From Pengzhenrongella sp031582905 (GTDB lineage Bacteria; Actinomycetota; Actinomycetes; Actinomycetales; Cellulomonadaceae), in the NCBI RefSeq assembly GCF_031582905.1, contig NZ_CP133990.1, forward strand, positions 248,001 to 312,000: 64,000 bases of DNA, given 5' to 3'. Positions 10,728 through 18,958 of this stretch are shown here, piece after piece. How positions within the stretch are numbered: position 1 is the stretch's first letter; each line of letters begins with the position of its first letter. Below the pieces are notes generated by a model. That model was given only the letters and a program-made list of their open reading frames with translations, had not been told where the DNA came from and ran no database searches. The translations under genes and the position numbers were made by a program.

Positions 10728-11705
10728 CTAGTGCCGCGTCGTGGCCGTGACCGCGCGTCGGGCCAGGGCGTCCGCCCGCCCGGCCCGCAGCCCGTCCGCG
10801 GTGAGGATCACCAGCGCCAGCCACACGAGCGCGAACCCGAACCAGCGCGCCGGCGGCATCTGCTCGCCGAGCACGAGGACGCCGATCGCGAACTGCATGG
10901 TCGGGGCGATGTACTGCAGCATCCCGACGACGGACAGCGGCAGCCGCCGGGCCGCCGAGCCGAACAGCAGCAGCGGGACCGCCGTGACCACGCCGCTCGA
11001 GACGAGGGCGAGCACGTGACCGGTGCCGTGCGCACCGAACGAGCCCGTGCCGTTCGCCGCGAGCAGGAGCAGGTAGCCCAGGGCGAGCGGCAGGAGCACG
11101 AGCGTCTCGACCGCGAGCCCCGCGATCGCCGGCACGGTCCGTCCGGCACGGTTCTTGATCAGCCCGTACAGGCCGAAGGTGAACGCGAGCGACAGCGCGA
11201 TCCACGGCAGCCGGCCGTAGCCGACCGTGATGACGACGACGGCGACCGTCCCGCACCCGAGCGCCACCCATTGCGCACGGCGCAGCCGCTCCCCGAGCAC
11301 GAACACCGCGAGCAGCACCGTGACCAGCGGGTTGATGAAGTAGCCGAGGGCGGCGTCGACCACCTGGTCGCTCAGGACGCCGTACACGTACACCGTCCAG
11401 TTGCCGGCGACGAGCACGGCCGCGACCGCGAGCAGCGCCAGGGTGCGCGGGGTGCGCAGCACCCGGACGAAGGTGCCCCAGGTCCGCGTGACGACGAGCA
11501 GCAGCAGGCAGAAGCCCAGCGACCAGACGATCCGGTGCCCGATGATCTCGACGGCGCCGGCCGGTGCGAGCAGCGGGAAGTACAGCGGGAGCACGCCCCA
11601 CAGCAGGTACGCGCCCGCGCCGAGCGCGAGCCCCGTGCGGTCCGGCAGGCCGGCGGCCGGGGCGGGGAGCGACGTGGTGGGGCGGGTGCTGCGGGTGCTG
11701 CTCAC
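10728..11705 (-). CDS. rarD: RarD-like EamA family transporter
   Basis: 325 residues with about ten predicted membrane segments, the usual architecture of the RarD branch of EamA permeases. Features seen are GAGAYLLWGVLPLYFPLL at the first helix, the EIIGHRIVWS motif typical of RarD, and LGYFINPLVTVLLAVFVLGE. RarD proteins are annotated from an old chloramphenicol-sensitivity phenotype; the substrate is not known. The gene runs toward the end of the FHA operon (convergent, 65-base gap). Confidence 0.85.
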   Translation of the reverse strand: MSSTRSTRPTTSLPAPAAGLPDRTGLALGAGAYLLWGVLPLYFPLLAPAGAVEIIGHRIVWSLGFCLLLLVVTRTWGTFVRVLRTPRTLALLAVAAVLVAGNWTVYVYGVLSDQVVDAALGYFINPLVTVLLAVFVLGERLRRAQWVALGCGTVAVVVITVGYGRLPWIALSLAFTFGLYGLIKNRAGRTVPAIAGLAVETLVLLPLALGYLLLLAANGTGSFGAHGTGHVLALVSSGVVTAVPLLLFGSAARRLPLSVVGMLQYIAPTMQFAIGVLVLGEQMPPARWFGFALVWLALVILTADGLRAGRADALARRAVTATTRH

Positions 11706-11771
11706 CGGGTGAACCTAGCCCTGTCGAGGGGGTCCCGTGTCGTCGGTCCCGCGGCCCGTGTCCCGGCCGAC

Positions 11772-11807
11772 GACGAGCCCGGCGACGAGCCCGGCGACGA
11801 GCCCGGC
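11772..11807. repeat. Three perfect tandem copies of GACGAGCCCGGC
   Basis: A 12-base unit is repeated three times, with a partial fourth copy, in the 244-base gap between rarD and fprA. It does not belong to a supported gene. The remainder of this gap holds the candidate iron box and the fprA ribosome-binding site. Confidence 0.85.
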
Positions 11808-11841
11808 GACGCGGCCGGGACCCGGTGTCGCCAGCGCCACA

Positions 11842-11860
11842 TAAGGCTGACCTCACCTCA
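11842..11860. promoter_or_regulatory. Candidate DtxR/IdeR iron box upstream of fprA
   Basis: On the minus strand this 19-mer reads TGAGGTGAGGTCAGCCTTA. It matches 13 of 19 positions of the actinobacterial iron-box consensus TTAGGTTAGGCTAACCTAA. It lies about 90 bases before the fprA start, a plausible place for promoter control. This is a by-eye match only. Confidence 0.4.
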
Positions 11861-11949
11861 GCCCGTAGACTCGGTCCCGAGAACCCCGCGACGGCCGCAC
11901 GCCATCAGCTGTGCCCACGCGGGAGTCCCCGACCCGGAAGGTCCCGCTC

Positions 11950-13347
11950 GTGAGCAGCACCCGACCCCTGCGCGTCGCCGTCGTCGGCGCCGGTCCCGCC
12001 GGCATCTACGCGGCCGACATCCTGTCCAAGACGGACCTGGACGTCAGCATCGACCTGTTCGAGCGACTGCCCGCGCCGTTCGGCCTGGTCCGGTACGGCG
12101 TCGCGCCCGACCACCCCCGCATCAAGCAGATCATCGTCGCGCTGCACAAGGTGCTCGACCGCGGCGACATCCGGCTCCTCGCGAACGTCGACTACGGGGT
12201 CGACCTCAAGCTCGACGACCTGCGCCAGTTCTACGACGCTGTCATCTTCTCCACCGGCTCCATCCGCGACGCCTCGCTCGACATCCCCGGCATCGACCTG
12301 CCGGAGTCGTACGGCGCCGCGGACTTCGTCTCCTGGTACGACGGCCACCCGGACGTCCCGCGCACCTGGCCGCTGGAGGCCCGCGAGATCGCCGTCCTCG
12401 GCGCTGGCAACGTCGCGCTCGACGTCGCCCGCATGCTCGCCAAGCACCCCCAGGACCTCCTGCCGACCGAGATCCCGGCCAACGTCCATGAGGGGCTGCT
12501 GGCGTCGCCGGTGACCGACGTGCACGTCTTCGCCCGCCGCGGCCCCGCGCAGGTCAAGTTCTCGCCGCTCGAGCTGCGCGAGCTCGGCCACGTGCCGGAC
12601 GTCGACGTCGTCGTCCACCCCGAGGACTTCGACTTCGACGAGGGCTCGATGGCCGCGATCCACTCCTCGAACCAGGTCAAGCAGGTCGTCAAGACCCTCA
12701 CCGACTGGACGCTCAAGGAGCCGGAGGAGATGACGGCGAGCCGCCGCATCCACCTGCACTTCCTGCACCGCCCGGTCGAGGTGCTCGGCGAGGACGGCCA
12801 CGTCGTGGGGGTCCGCACCGAGCGCACGGCGCTCAACGGTGACGGCACCGCCAGCGGCACCGGCGAGTACCACGACTGGCCCGTGCAGGCGGTCTACCGC
12901 GCGGTGGGCTACTTCGGGTCGCCCCTGGTGGACATCCCCTTCGACGACGTCGCCGGCGTCATCCCCAACCGTGCGGGCCGCGTCGTGGACGTCGACGGCG
13001 ACCCGGTCCCCGGCGTCTACGCGACCGGCTGGATCAAGCGCGGACCGGTCGGGCTCATCGGGCACACGAAGTCCGACGCGACCGAGACCGTCCGGCACCT
13101 CGTCGAGGACGTGCTGTCCGGCGACGCCGGCGACGGCCCGGTGCTGCGCACCGCGACGGACCCCGACCCCGAGGCCGTCACCGAGTTCCTCGCCTCGCGC
13201 GGTGTCCCGCTCGTCGAGTGGTCGCAGTGGCAGGTGCTCGACGCCTACGAGCGCGCCCTGGGCGAGGCCGAGGGACGCGAGCGCGTCAAGGTCGTCCCGC
13301 GCGACGAGATGACCGCCATCGCCCGCGGGGAGCAGCCGGGCGCCTGA
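11950..13347 (+). CDS. fprA: Ferredoxin/adrenodoxin-type NADP+ reductase
   Basis: 465 residues from the GTG at 11950, chosen because GGAAGG lies 8 bases upstream; the frame is open to a GTG at 11911. The FAD-binding motif VVGAGPAGIYAAD is near the N-terminus, followed by FERLPAPFGLVRYGVAPDHP, the hallmark of the FprA/adrenodoxin reductase family. The second dinucleotide motif is VLGAGNVALDVARML. The ATGWIKRGPVGLIGHTKSDA region near the C-terminus is also family-typical. The enzyme passes electrons between NADPH and ferredoxin-like partners. A possible iron box upstream suggests iron-dependent expression. Confidence 0.92.
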   Translation: MSSTRPLRVAVVGAGPAGIYAADILSKTDLDVSIDLFERLPAPFGLVRYGVAPDHPRIKQIIVALHKVLDRGDIRLLANVDYGVDLKLDDLRQFYDAVIFSTGSIRDASLDIPGIDLPESYGAADFVSWYDGHPDVPRTWPLEAREIAVLGAGNVALDVARMLAKHPQDLLPTEIPANVHEGLLASPVTDVHVFARRGPAQVKFSPLELRELGHVPDVDVVVHPEDFDFDEGSMAAIHSSNQVKQVVKTLTDWTLKEPEEMTASRRIHLHFLHRPVEVLGEDGHVVGVRTERTALNGDGTASGTGEYHDWPVQAVYRAVGYFGSPLVDIPFDDVAGVIPNRAGRVVDVDGDPVPGVYATGWIKRGPVGLIGHTKSDATETVRHLVEDVLSGDAGDGPVLRTATDPDPEAVTEFLASRGVPLVEWSQWQVLDAYERALGEAEGRERVKVVPRDEMTAIARGEQPGA

Positions 13348-13386
13348 CCTCCGGGTCGCCCCCGGGGTCCACCGCTCAGCGGGGCG

Positions 13387-14151
13387 TCAGCCCCGGCCGG
13401 CGTCGGTGATCCGGCGCAGGAACTCCTGCGTGCGGGGCTGCTGCGGGTCCCCGAGCACCTGCTCGGGCGTCCCGCGCTCGTGCACCCGCCCGGCGTGCAG
13501 GAAGCACACCTCGTCCGCGACGTGCCGGGCGAAGCCCATCTCGTGCGTCGCGACGACCATGGTCATGCCCTCGGCCTTGAGCTCGGTCAGCAGGTCGAGG
13601 ACCTCACCCACCAGCTCGGGGTCCAGGGCGCTGGTCACCTCGTCGAGCAGCATGAGGCGCGGCGAGTGGACGAGGGACCGCGCGATCGCGACCCGTTGCT
13701 GCTGCCCGCCGGACAGCTCGTCCGGGAAGGCGGTGGCCTTGTCGGCCAGGCCCACCCGCTCGAGCATCGCGCGGGCCCGCTCCTCCGCCGCCCGGCGCGG
13801 CACCCGGTGCACGAGGCGGGACGCGAGGGTCACGTTGTCGAGCACCCGCATGTGCGGGAACAGGTTGAACGCCTGGAACACCATGCCCATCCGGGCCCGG
13901 ACCTCGTCGGCGTCCCGGCGCGGGTCCGTGATGTCCTCGCCCTCGAGCAGGACGACGCCGTCGTCCACCTCCTCGAGCAGGTCCACGGTGCGCAGCAGCG
14001 TGGACTTCCCCGACCCGGACGCGCCGATGAGCACCACGCAGCGGTGCGCGTCGACGGCCAGGTCGATGCCGTCGAGCACGACGTTGCGGCCGAACGCCTT
14101 GCGCACCCCGCGCACGTCGAGCAGCGGACCCGTCACCGCGGCACCCGTCAC
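13387..14151 (-). CDS. Polar amino acid ABC transporter, ATP-binding protein
   Basis: 254 residues from a GTG that overlaps the permease stop (GTGA); a second in-frame GTG lies at 14136. Walker A is GASGSGKST, the Q-loop is VFQAFNLFPH, the signature is LSGGQQQR, Walker B is LMLLDEVTSALD and the H-loop is THEMG. FNLFPHM and the EVTSALDPE context are typical of GlnQ/HisP-type ATPases. It is the last gene of a three-gene operon (binding protein, permease, ATPase). Confidence 0.93.
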   Translation of the reverse strand: MTGAAVTGPLLDVRGVRKAFGRNVVLDGIDLAVDAHRCVVLIGASGSGKSTLLRTVDLLEEVDDGVVLLEGEDITDPRRDADEVRARMGMVFQAFNLFPHMRVLDNVTLASRLVHRVPRRAAEERARAMLERVGLADKATAFPDELSGGQQQRVAIARSLVHSPRLMLLDEVTSALDPELVGEVLDLLTELKAEGMTMVVATHEMGFARHVADEVCFLHAGRVHERGTPEQVLGDPQQPRTQEFLRRITDAGRG

Positions 14152-15047
14152 CGCAGCGCCCCCGCGCCGGCCAGGCCGCTGGTCGCGCCGGCCCACCCGC
14201 CGCGACGGGCCAGGGCGTCGGTGAACCGGGTCAGCGGGATGGTCAGCAGGACGAACAGCACCCCGGCCACGACGTACGGCGTGAAGTTGGCGTACTGCGC
14301 GGTCGAGATCTGCGCCGCACGGACGGCGTCGATGGCGCCGAGGATCGAGATGAGCCCGGAGTCCTTCTGCAGCGCCACGAGGTCGTTGAGCAGCGGCGGG
14401 ACCACCCGGCGCACCGCCTGCGGCAGCACGACGGTCCGCATGGTCTGCGCCCGGCTCAGCCCGAGCGAGCGCGCCGCGGCGACCTGGGACGGGTGCACCG
14501 ACTCGATGCCGGCCCGGAACACCTCGGCGACGTACGCCGAGTAGGTCAGCACGAGCGCGAGCCCGCCCAGCATCACCGCGGACGACGGGATGCCCTGCAG
14601 CCGCAGCCCCGGCAGCCCGAACCCGACCAGCAGCAGGACCAGGATGAGCGGCAGCCCGCGGAAGATGTCGACGTACGCCGTCGCGGCCGCTCGCAGCGGG
14701 AAGAACACCGGGCCGCGCAGCGTCCGCGCGATCGCCAGGGTCAGCGCGACCACGAGGATGACGACCGCCGCCACGGCCATGACGCGGACGTTGAGCCACA
14801 GCCCCTCGACCACACGGGGCAGCGAGGCGAGCGCGACGTCGGGGTCGAAGAACGACTGCCGCACGCGCGGCCACCCCGGTGAGCTCGTCAGCGCGAGCAC
14901 CGCGGCCGCGACGACCGCCGCCGTGCTCGCCACGGCGACCGCGGTGGACCGCCGCGACTGCCGGCGGCGGTAGGCGAGCCGCTCGCGCTGGACGGCCGAC
15001 GGCTCCCAGGCCGCGGCGCCGTCGTCCGGCACCTCGCGGTCGGTCAC
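14148..15047 (-). CDS. Polar amino acid ABC transporter, permease
   Basis: 299 residues from a GTG overlapping the binding-protein stop. A cytosolic N-terminus and one membrane segment (AVAVASTAAVVAAAVLAL) precede the five-helix HisM/GlnP-type core. The EAA-like loop AAARSLGLSRAQTMRTVVLP is present, followed by ALQKDSGLISILGAIDA, a standard feature of amino acid permeases of this family. It forms the membrane channel with the neighbouring ATPase. Confidence 0.92.
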   Translation of the reverse strand: MTDREVPDDGAAAWEPSAVQRERLAYRRRQSRRSTAVAVASTAAVVAAAVLALTSSPGWPRVRQSFFDPDVALASLPRVVEGLWLNVRVMAVAAVVILVVALTLAIARTLRGPVFFPLRAAATAYVDIFRGLPLILVLLLVGFGLPGLRLQGIPSSAVMLGGLALVLTYSAYVAEVFRAGIESVHPSQVAAARSLGLSRAQTMRTVVLPQAVRRVVPPLLNDLVALQKDSGLISILGAIDAVRAAQISTAQYANFTPYVVAGVLFVLLTIPLTRFTDALARRGGWAGATSGLAGAGALR

Positions 15048-15908
15048 TGCAGGACGGGCGCGCCCGCGGACTCCGTGAGCCACTGCGCCTCGAGCTCGGC
15101 GAGCGTGCCGTCCTCGCGCAGCGCGTCGACGGCGGCGGTCACCGGCTCGGTCAGCGGGCTGCCCTGATCCAGCACGAGGCCGAACTGGTCGGGGAGTCCC
15201 CGGGGGCAGCTGCCCGACGAGCACGCCGCCGTCGAGCTCGGCGGCCGTGATGTAGAGCGCGGTGGGCAGGTCGACGACGATCGCGTCCACCAGACCGGCC
15301 GTGAGCGCCTGCTTGACCTGGTCGTTGTCGTTGAACTGCTGGACCGGGGTCGTCGGCGCGATGACCTCCGTCGCGACCTGCGCGCTCGTGGTCGCCACCA
15401 TGGCCTCGATCCGGGCCTCGGCGAGCTCGGCCAGCGACGTCGCGCCCGCGACGGGTGAGCCCTCGATCGTCACGACGGCCTGCGCGGTGTCGTAGTAGCT
15501 CGAGGAGAAGTCCAGGCTCTCGCGGCGCTCGTCGCTGATCGAGACCTGGTTGATCGCGACGTCGAACGCCTTGGCGCCGGGCGCGATGATCTGGTCGAAC
15601 GTCACGGTGGTCCACTCGACGTCGTCCGGCCCGTAGCCCAGCTCCTCGGCGACCGCGTATGCGACCGCGGACTCGAACCCCTCACCGCTGCTCGGGTCGT
15701 TGCCGCTGACCCACGGCTCGTACGCCGGGTCGGACGTCCCGATCGTCAGCACGCCCTCGGTGAGGGTCGGCAGGGTGCCACCGGACGCGGTGCCCGCCGT
15801 CGGCGCGGCGGGCGACGACGCGGCGTCGTCGGCCTCGTCCACCGGTGCGCACGCGCCGAGGGCGAGCGCACCGGTGAGGGCCAGGAGGAGGACACGAGAG
15901 GTGCGCAT
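15044..15908 (-). CDS. Amino acid ABC transporter substrate-binding lipoprotein, frameshifted
   Basis: The ATG at 15908 begins a lipoprotein signal with lipobox LGAC (Cys20). The SBP_bac_3 core follows (LTIGTSDPAYEPWV, GFESAVAYAVAEELGY, FDVAINQVSISDERRESLDFS). Near 15200, in a CCCC/GGGG junction, the frame breaks. The continuation PDQFGLVLDQGSPLTEPV and AELEAQWLTESAG in another frame completes a normal C-terminus, giving about 287 residues. The arithmetic needs one extra base removed or two added, so sequence error is likely. It delivers a polar amino acid to the permease; the specific ligand cannot be read from the sequence. Confidence 0.85.
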
Positions 15909-16056
15909 GGGGGCTCCGGGGACGGTCGACCGAGACGTGTCCGCCCCGGCGGGAGCGGCGGGGCCACAGCATAGGGAACGCTGACCGGCGGTGCGGCGTT
16001 GGTCCGGGCAGCACAGGTCGGCGGGATGGTCCGCCACGGAGGGGAGAACTGCGTCC

Positions 16057-16968
16057 ATGGGTCGTCGGCACTACAACGGTCTGAAGACCGCCGCGCTGTT
16101 CGGCGTCATGTGGGCGGTGCTGCTGGGGCTGTACGCGCTGGTCGGCGGCGGGAACCAGAGCCTGTTCTTCGTGTTCGCGGCCGTCGGCCTGTTCGGCACG
16201 GCGTACGGCTACTGGAACTCGGACAAGATCGCGATCCGCTCGATGCGCGCGTACCCGGTGAGCGAGCTCGAGGCCCCGGAGATGTACCGGATCGTGCGCG
16301 AGCTCTCGAACCAGGCGCGCCAGCCCATGCCCCGGCTGTACCTGTCACCCACGGACGCGCCCAACGCGTTCGCGACCGGTCGCAACCCCCGCAACGCCGC
16401 CGTCTGCTGCACCGAGGGCATCCTCGACCTGCTCACCGAGCGCGAGCTGCGCGGCGTGCTCGGTCACGAGCTCATGCACGTCTACAACCGGGACATCCTC
16501 ACGTCGTCGGTCGCGGCCGCCGTCGCGGGGCTCATCACGTCGTTCGCGCAGTTCCTCATGTTCTTCGGCGGCGGGAACCGCGAGCGGGGCGGCAACCCGC
16601 TCGCCGCGCTGGCACTCGCGATCCTGGCGCCGTTCGCCGCGATGCTGGTGCAGATGGCGATCAGCCGGACGCGCGAGTACGACGCCGACGAGGACGGCGC
16701 CCGGCTCACCGGCGACCCGCTCGCGCTCGCCTCCGCCCTGCGCAAGCTCGAGCACGGAACGCAGCGTGCCCCGCTGCCCCAGGACCGCGACCTGGTGGAC
16801 GTCTCCCACCTCATGATCGCCAACCCGTTCCGCGGCGGCGGGATGGGCCGGATGTTCGCCACGCACCCGCCGATGGCGGACCGGATCGCGCGGCTCGAGG
16901 CGATGGCCGGCGGTGCGCATGGCGCAGGGTCGTCCGGCGGACCCCAGGTCAGTCCGCCGCTGTACTGA
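16057..16968 (+). CDS. htpX: HtpX-family membrane zinc metalloprotease
   Basis: 303 residues; the ATG is preceded by a GGAGGGGAG ribosome-binding site. Two N-terminal membrane segments come first. The HEXXH zinc site is HELMH at residues 137-141 (LGHELMHVYNRDIL), and the third zinc ligand region is SRTREYDADEDGARL. Two further membrane segments lie between them. HtpX proteases degrade misfolded membrane proteins. The gene converges on yajQ. Confidence 0.93.
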   Translation: MGRRHYNGLKTAALFGVMWAVLLGLYALVGGGNQSLFFVFAAVGLFGTAYGYWNSDKIAIRSMRAYPVSELEAPEMYRIVRELSNQARQPMPRLYLSPTDAPNAFATGRNPRNAAVCCTEGILDLLTERELRGVLGHELMHVYNRDILTSSVAAAVAGLITSFAQFLMFFGGGNRERGGNPLAALALAILAPFAAMLVQMAISRTREYDADEDGARLTGDPLALASALRKLEHGTQRAPLPQDRDLVDVSHLMIANPFRGGGMGRMFATHPPMADRIARLEAMAGGAHGAGSSGGPQVSPPLY

Positions 16969-17029
16969 GCGTCCCGGTACGCGGCGACCCACGCCCCGCT
17001 CCAGGGCCTATGAGCCGCCCCGGTGCGAC

Positions 17030-17080
17030 GTCCCGGACCGTCGGTGACGCGCCATCGGTGGCGTGCCAACGGTCCGGGAC
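17030..17080. terminator. Bidirectional hairpin between htpX and yajQ
   Basis: A perfect 12-base-pair stem (GTCCCGGACCGT with ACGGTCCGGGAC) encloses a second inner hairpin (GCGCCA/TGGCGT). It sits between two convergent genes, where one structure could serve both. No U-tract follows, as is usual in high-GC actinobacteria. Confidence 0.65.
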
Positions 17081-17105
17081 ATCGCTCCCGGCTCCCGGCC
17101 GCCGG

Positions 17106-17603
17106 TCAGCGGTAGTTGACGAACTGCAGCGCGACGTCGAGGTCGGCGCCCTTGAGCACCGCGATGACGGTCTGCAGGTCGTCACGGCTCTTCGCCGACA
17201 CCCGCAGCTCGTCGCCCGTGATCTGGGTCTTGACGCCCTTGGGGCCCTCGTCGCGGACAATCTTCGCGATCTTCTTCGCGTCCTCGCTGCTCAGGCCCTG
17301 CTTGACGGTCGCCTCGAGGCGGTACTCCTTGCCGGACGCCTTGGGCTCCTTCTCGCCGGTGTCGAGCGACTTGAGCGAGATCCCCCGCCGGATCAGCTTG
17401 GTCTCGAAGACGTCGAGGACCGCGAGCACCCGCTCGGAGGAGTTCGCCGTCATGACGATCGTCTCCCCGCTCCACGCGATCGACGCCCCCACGCCCTTGA
17501 AGTCGTACCGCTGGGCGATCTCCTTGGTGGCCTGGTTCAGCGCGTTGTCCACCTCCTGCCGGTCGACCTTGCTGACGACGTCGAACGACGACTCGCTCGC
17601 CAT
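17106..17603 (-). CDS. yajQ: YajQ family cyclic-di-GMP-binding protein
   Basis: 165 residues, the normal family length. It begins MASESSFDVVSKVDRQEVDN and contains RYDFKG near residue 32, both characteristic of YajQ, and has two related alpha/beta halves. The ATG is preceded by a GGAGGA ribosome-binding site. YajQ proteins bind nucleotides, including c-di-GMP in some bacteria; the actinobacterial role is not settled. It runs opposite to the tRNA cluster. Confidence 0.93.
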   Translation of the reverse strand: MASESSFDVVSKVDRQEVDNALNQATKEIAQRYDFKGVGASIAWSGETIVMTANSSERVLAVLDVFETKLIRRGISLKSLDTGEKEPKASGKEYRLEATVKQGLSSEDAKKIAKIVRDEGPKGVKTQITGDELRVSAKSRDDLQTVIAVLKGADLDVALQFVNYR

Positions 17604-17762
17604 GTCTCCTCCAGTGCTCGTGGGTTCTCGTGGTCGGTCGGTGGTCCGTCCGCAGCGGGCCGCGGACGGCGCCCGGGGGCCGGTTCCTCCGCGCCCCGGA
17701 AGTCTTGCTATCCTTCCATCCGCACTCGCCGGTCCGGACTCGCGTCCGGCGCGGCAGGGCAC

Positions 17763-17847
17763 GGCGGGTTACCCGAGTGGCCAAAGGGGGCTGACTGTAA
17801 ATCAGCTGGCAACGCCTACGGGGGTTCGAATCCCTCACCCGCCACCA
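17763..17847 (+). tRNA. tRNA-Tyr (GTA)
   Basis: A long-variable-arm tRNA. Acceptor GGCGGGT pairs with ACCCGCC, the anticodon loop CTGTAAA carries GTA, and the T-loop is GGTTCGAATCC. The 3' CCA is encoded at 17845-17847. The 159 bases between it and yajQ hold no gene. Confidence 0.96.
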
Positions 17848-17981
17848 GCGCACGGGGCGTCCTCGAACGAGGGCGCCCCGTCGTCGTCCCGGTCCCGGCG
17901 CGGCTCCGGCGGTGTCCGCCGGCGACGTCCGGGGTCGGCCCGGGGTGGCGGAGGGGGTGGCGGAGGCCACGGCAGGACGAT

Positions 17982-18010
17982 TTCGCAGCCACCCCGCGGG
18001 CGTGTAACCT
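17982..18010 (+). promoter_or_regulatory. Candidate promoter of tRNA-Thr
   Basis: TTCGCA and TAACCT are separated by 17 bases and end 10 bases before the mature tRNA. Spacing and position fit a sigma-70-type promoter; the -35 box is imperfect. Confidence 0.45.
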
Positions 18011-18020
18011 GGTCCGCGCT

Positions 18021-18093
18021 GCCCCGATAGCTCAGTCGGCAGAGCGTCTCCATGGTAAGGAGAAGGTCAAGGGTTCGATTCCCTTTCGGGGCT
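18021..18093 (+). tRNA. tRNA-Thr (GGT)
   Basis: The acceptor stem is GCCCCGA/TCGGGGC, with D-loop AGCTCAGTCGGCAGAGC and anticodon loop ATGGTAA (GGT). The T-arm is GGGTTCGATTCCC. No encoded CCA. Confidence 0.96.
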
Positions 18094-18146
18094 CTGTTGC
18101 CAGGTCGAGGGCCGGCGCGCATGCGTCGGCCCTCGACTGGTGACAC

Positions 18147-18220
18147 GGCGGGGTAGCTCAGGTGGTTAGAGCACACGGCTCATAATCGTGGTGTCGCGGG
18201 TTCGAGTCCCGCCCCCGCTA
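18147..18220 (+). tRNA. tRNA-Met (CAT), elongator type
   Basis: Acceptor GGCGGGG pairs with CCCCGCT with a terminal G-U, the anticodon loop is CTCATAA (CAT), and the T-arm is GCGGGTTCGAGTCCCGC. The initiator C1-A72 mismatch and three-GC anticodon stem are absent, so it is an elongator. The Tyr-Thr-Met trio before rpmG is conserved in actinobacteria. Confidence 0.93.
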
Positions 18221-18317
18221 CTGCACTCGTAGCGAACGTGCGTCGGCCGGCCGGCGGCGCGCCAGACAGGTCCGAGCGTCGCGCCAGCGGCCCGATGATG
18301 TTGAGAGAAGGCTTCAA

Positions 18318-18488
18318 GTGGCCAGCAAGTCGCAGGACGTCCGCCCGAAGATCACGCTCGCGTGCGTGGACTGCAAGGAGCGGAACTACATCACGAAGAA
18401 GAACCGCCGCAACAACCCCGACCGTCTCGAGATGAAGAAGTTCTGCCCTCGTGACGGCAAGCACACGGTCCACCGCGAGACCCGCTGA
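18318..18488 (+). CDS. rpmG: 50S ribosomal protein L33
   Basis: 56 residues from a GTG with AGAAGG upstream. The sequence has the L33 body VRPKITLACVDCKERNYITK and ends in HTVHRETR. The first zinc pair CVDC is present, but the second pair reads CPRD, so one of four zinc cysteines is missing. It is placed between tRNA-Met and the MaoC genes, as in other actinobacteria. Confidence 0.95.
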   Translation: MASKSQDVRPKITLACVDCKERNYITKKNRRNNPDRLEMKKFCPRDGKHTVHRETR

Positions 18489-18514
18489 CCCTCCCGACGT
18501 CACGCTGACGATGG

Positions 18515-18958
18515 GTGTCGACCCGGGCTACGCAGGCCGTCAGTACCCCGACCGAGCCGTACGAGGTCGGGCGGGAGAAGATCCGCGACTTCGCCGACGC
18601 CGTCGGTGCCGCCCATGGCGCGCACCGGGACGTCGGCGTCGCGCGTTCCCTGGGCTACGCGGACGTGGTGGCCCCCATCACCTTCGCGGTCGTCGTCGCG
18701 CAGCGCGCCGAGCAGCAGCTCATCGCCGATCCGGGGGCCGGGATCGACTTCAGCCGGGTCGTGCACGCCGAGGAGCGGTTCACCCACCACCGGCCGATCA
18801 CGGCGGGGGACCGGCTGGTGACGGTCCTGCACGTCGACGCGATCACCGAGCGCGCGGGGCTGTCGATGGTGACGACCCGAGCCGAGATCAGCGCGGAGGA
18901 CGGCTCGCCGGTCTCGACGGTCGTCTCGACCCTCGCCGTCCGCGGGGAGACCGCATGA
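18515..18958 (+). CDS. MaoC-like dehydratase subunit (HadA/FAS1-type hot-dog)
   Basis: 147 residues from GTG. It has the N-terminal FAS1-like dehydratase pattern: EPYEVGREKIRDFADAVG, then DVVAPITFAVVVAQRAEQQL, then HAEERFTHHRPITAGDRL. It lacks the catalytic Asp/His motif, as HadA-type partners do. The ATGA overlap with the next gene implies a heterodimer. In mycobacteria the pair at this locus dehydrates 3-hydroxyacyl-ACP for mycolates. An organism without mycolic acids would use it differently, which is unresolved. Confidence 0.88.
   Translation: MSTRATQAVSTPTEPYEVGREKIRDFADAVGAAHGAHRDVGVARSLGYADVVAPITFAVVVAQRAEQQLIADPGAGIDFSRVVHAEERFTHHRPITAGDRLVTVLHVDAITERAGLSMVTTRAEISAEDGSPVSTVVSTLAVRGETA

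Noticed and set aside
11784..11807. CRISPR-like repeats upstream of fprA
   Set aside because: The 12-base units are contiguous with no spacers. No CRISPR array or cas gene was seen anywhere in the window.
17709..17714. TATCCT as the -10 box of tRNA-Tyr
   Set aside because: No convincing -35 box is found at 16-18 bases, and the distance to the tRNA is long (48 bases), so I do not list it as a promoter.
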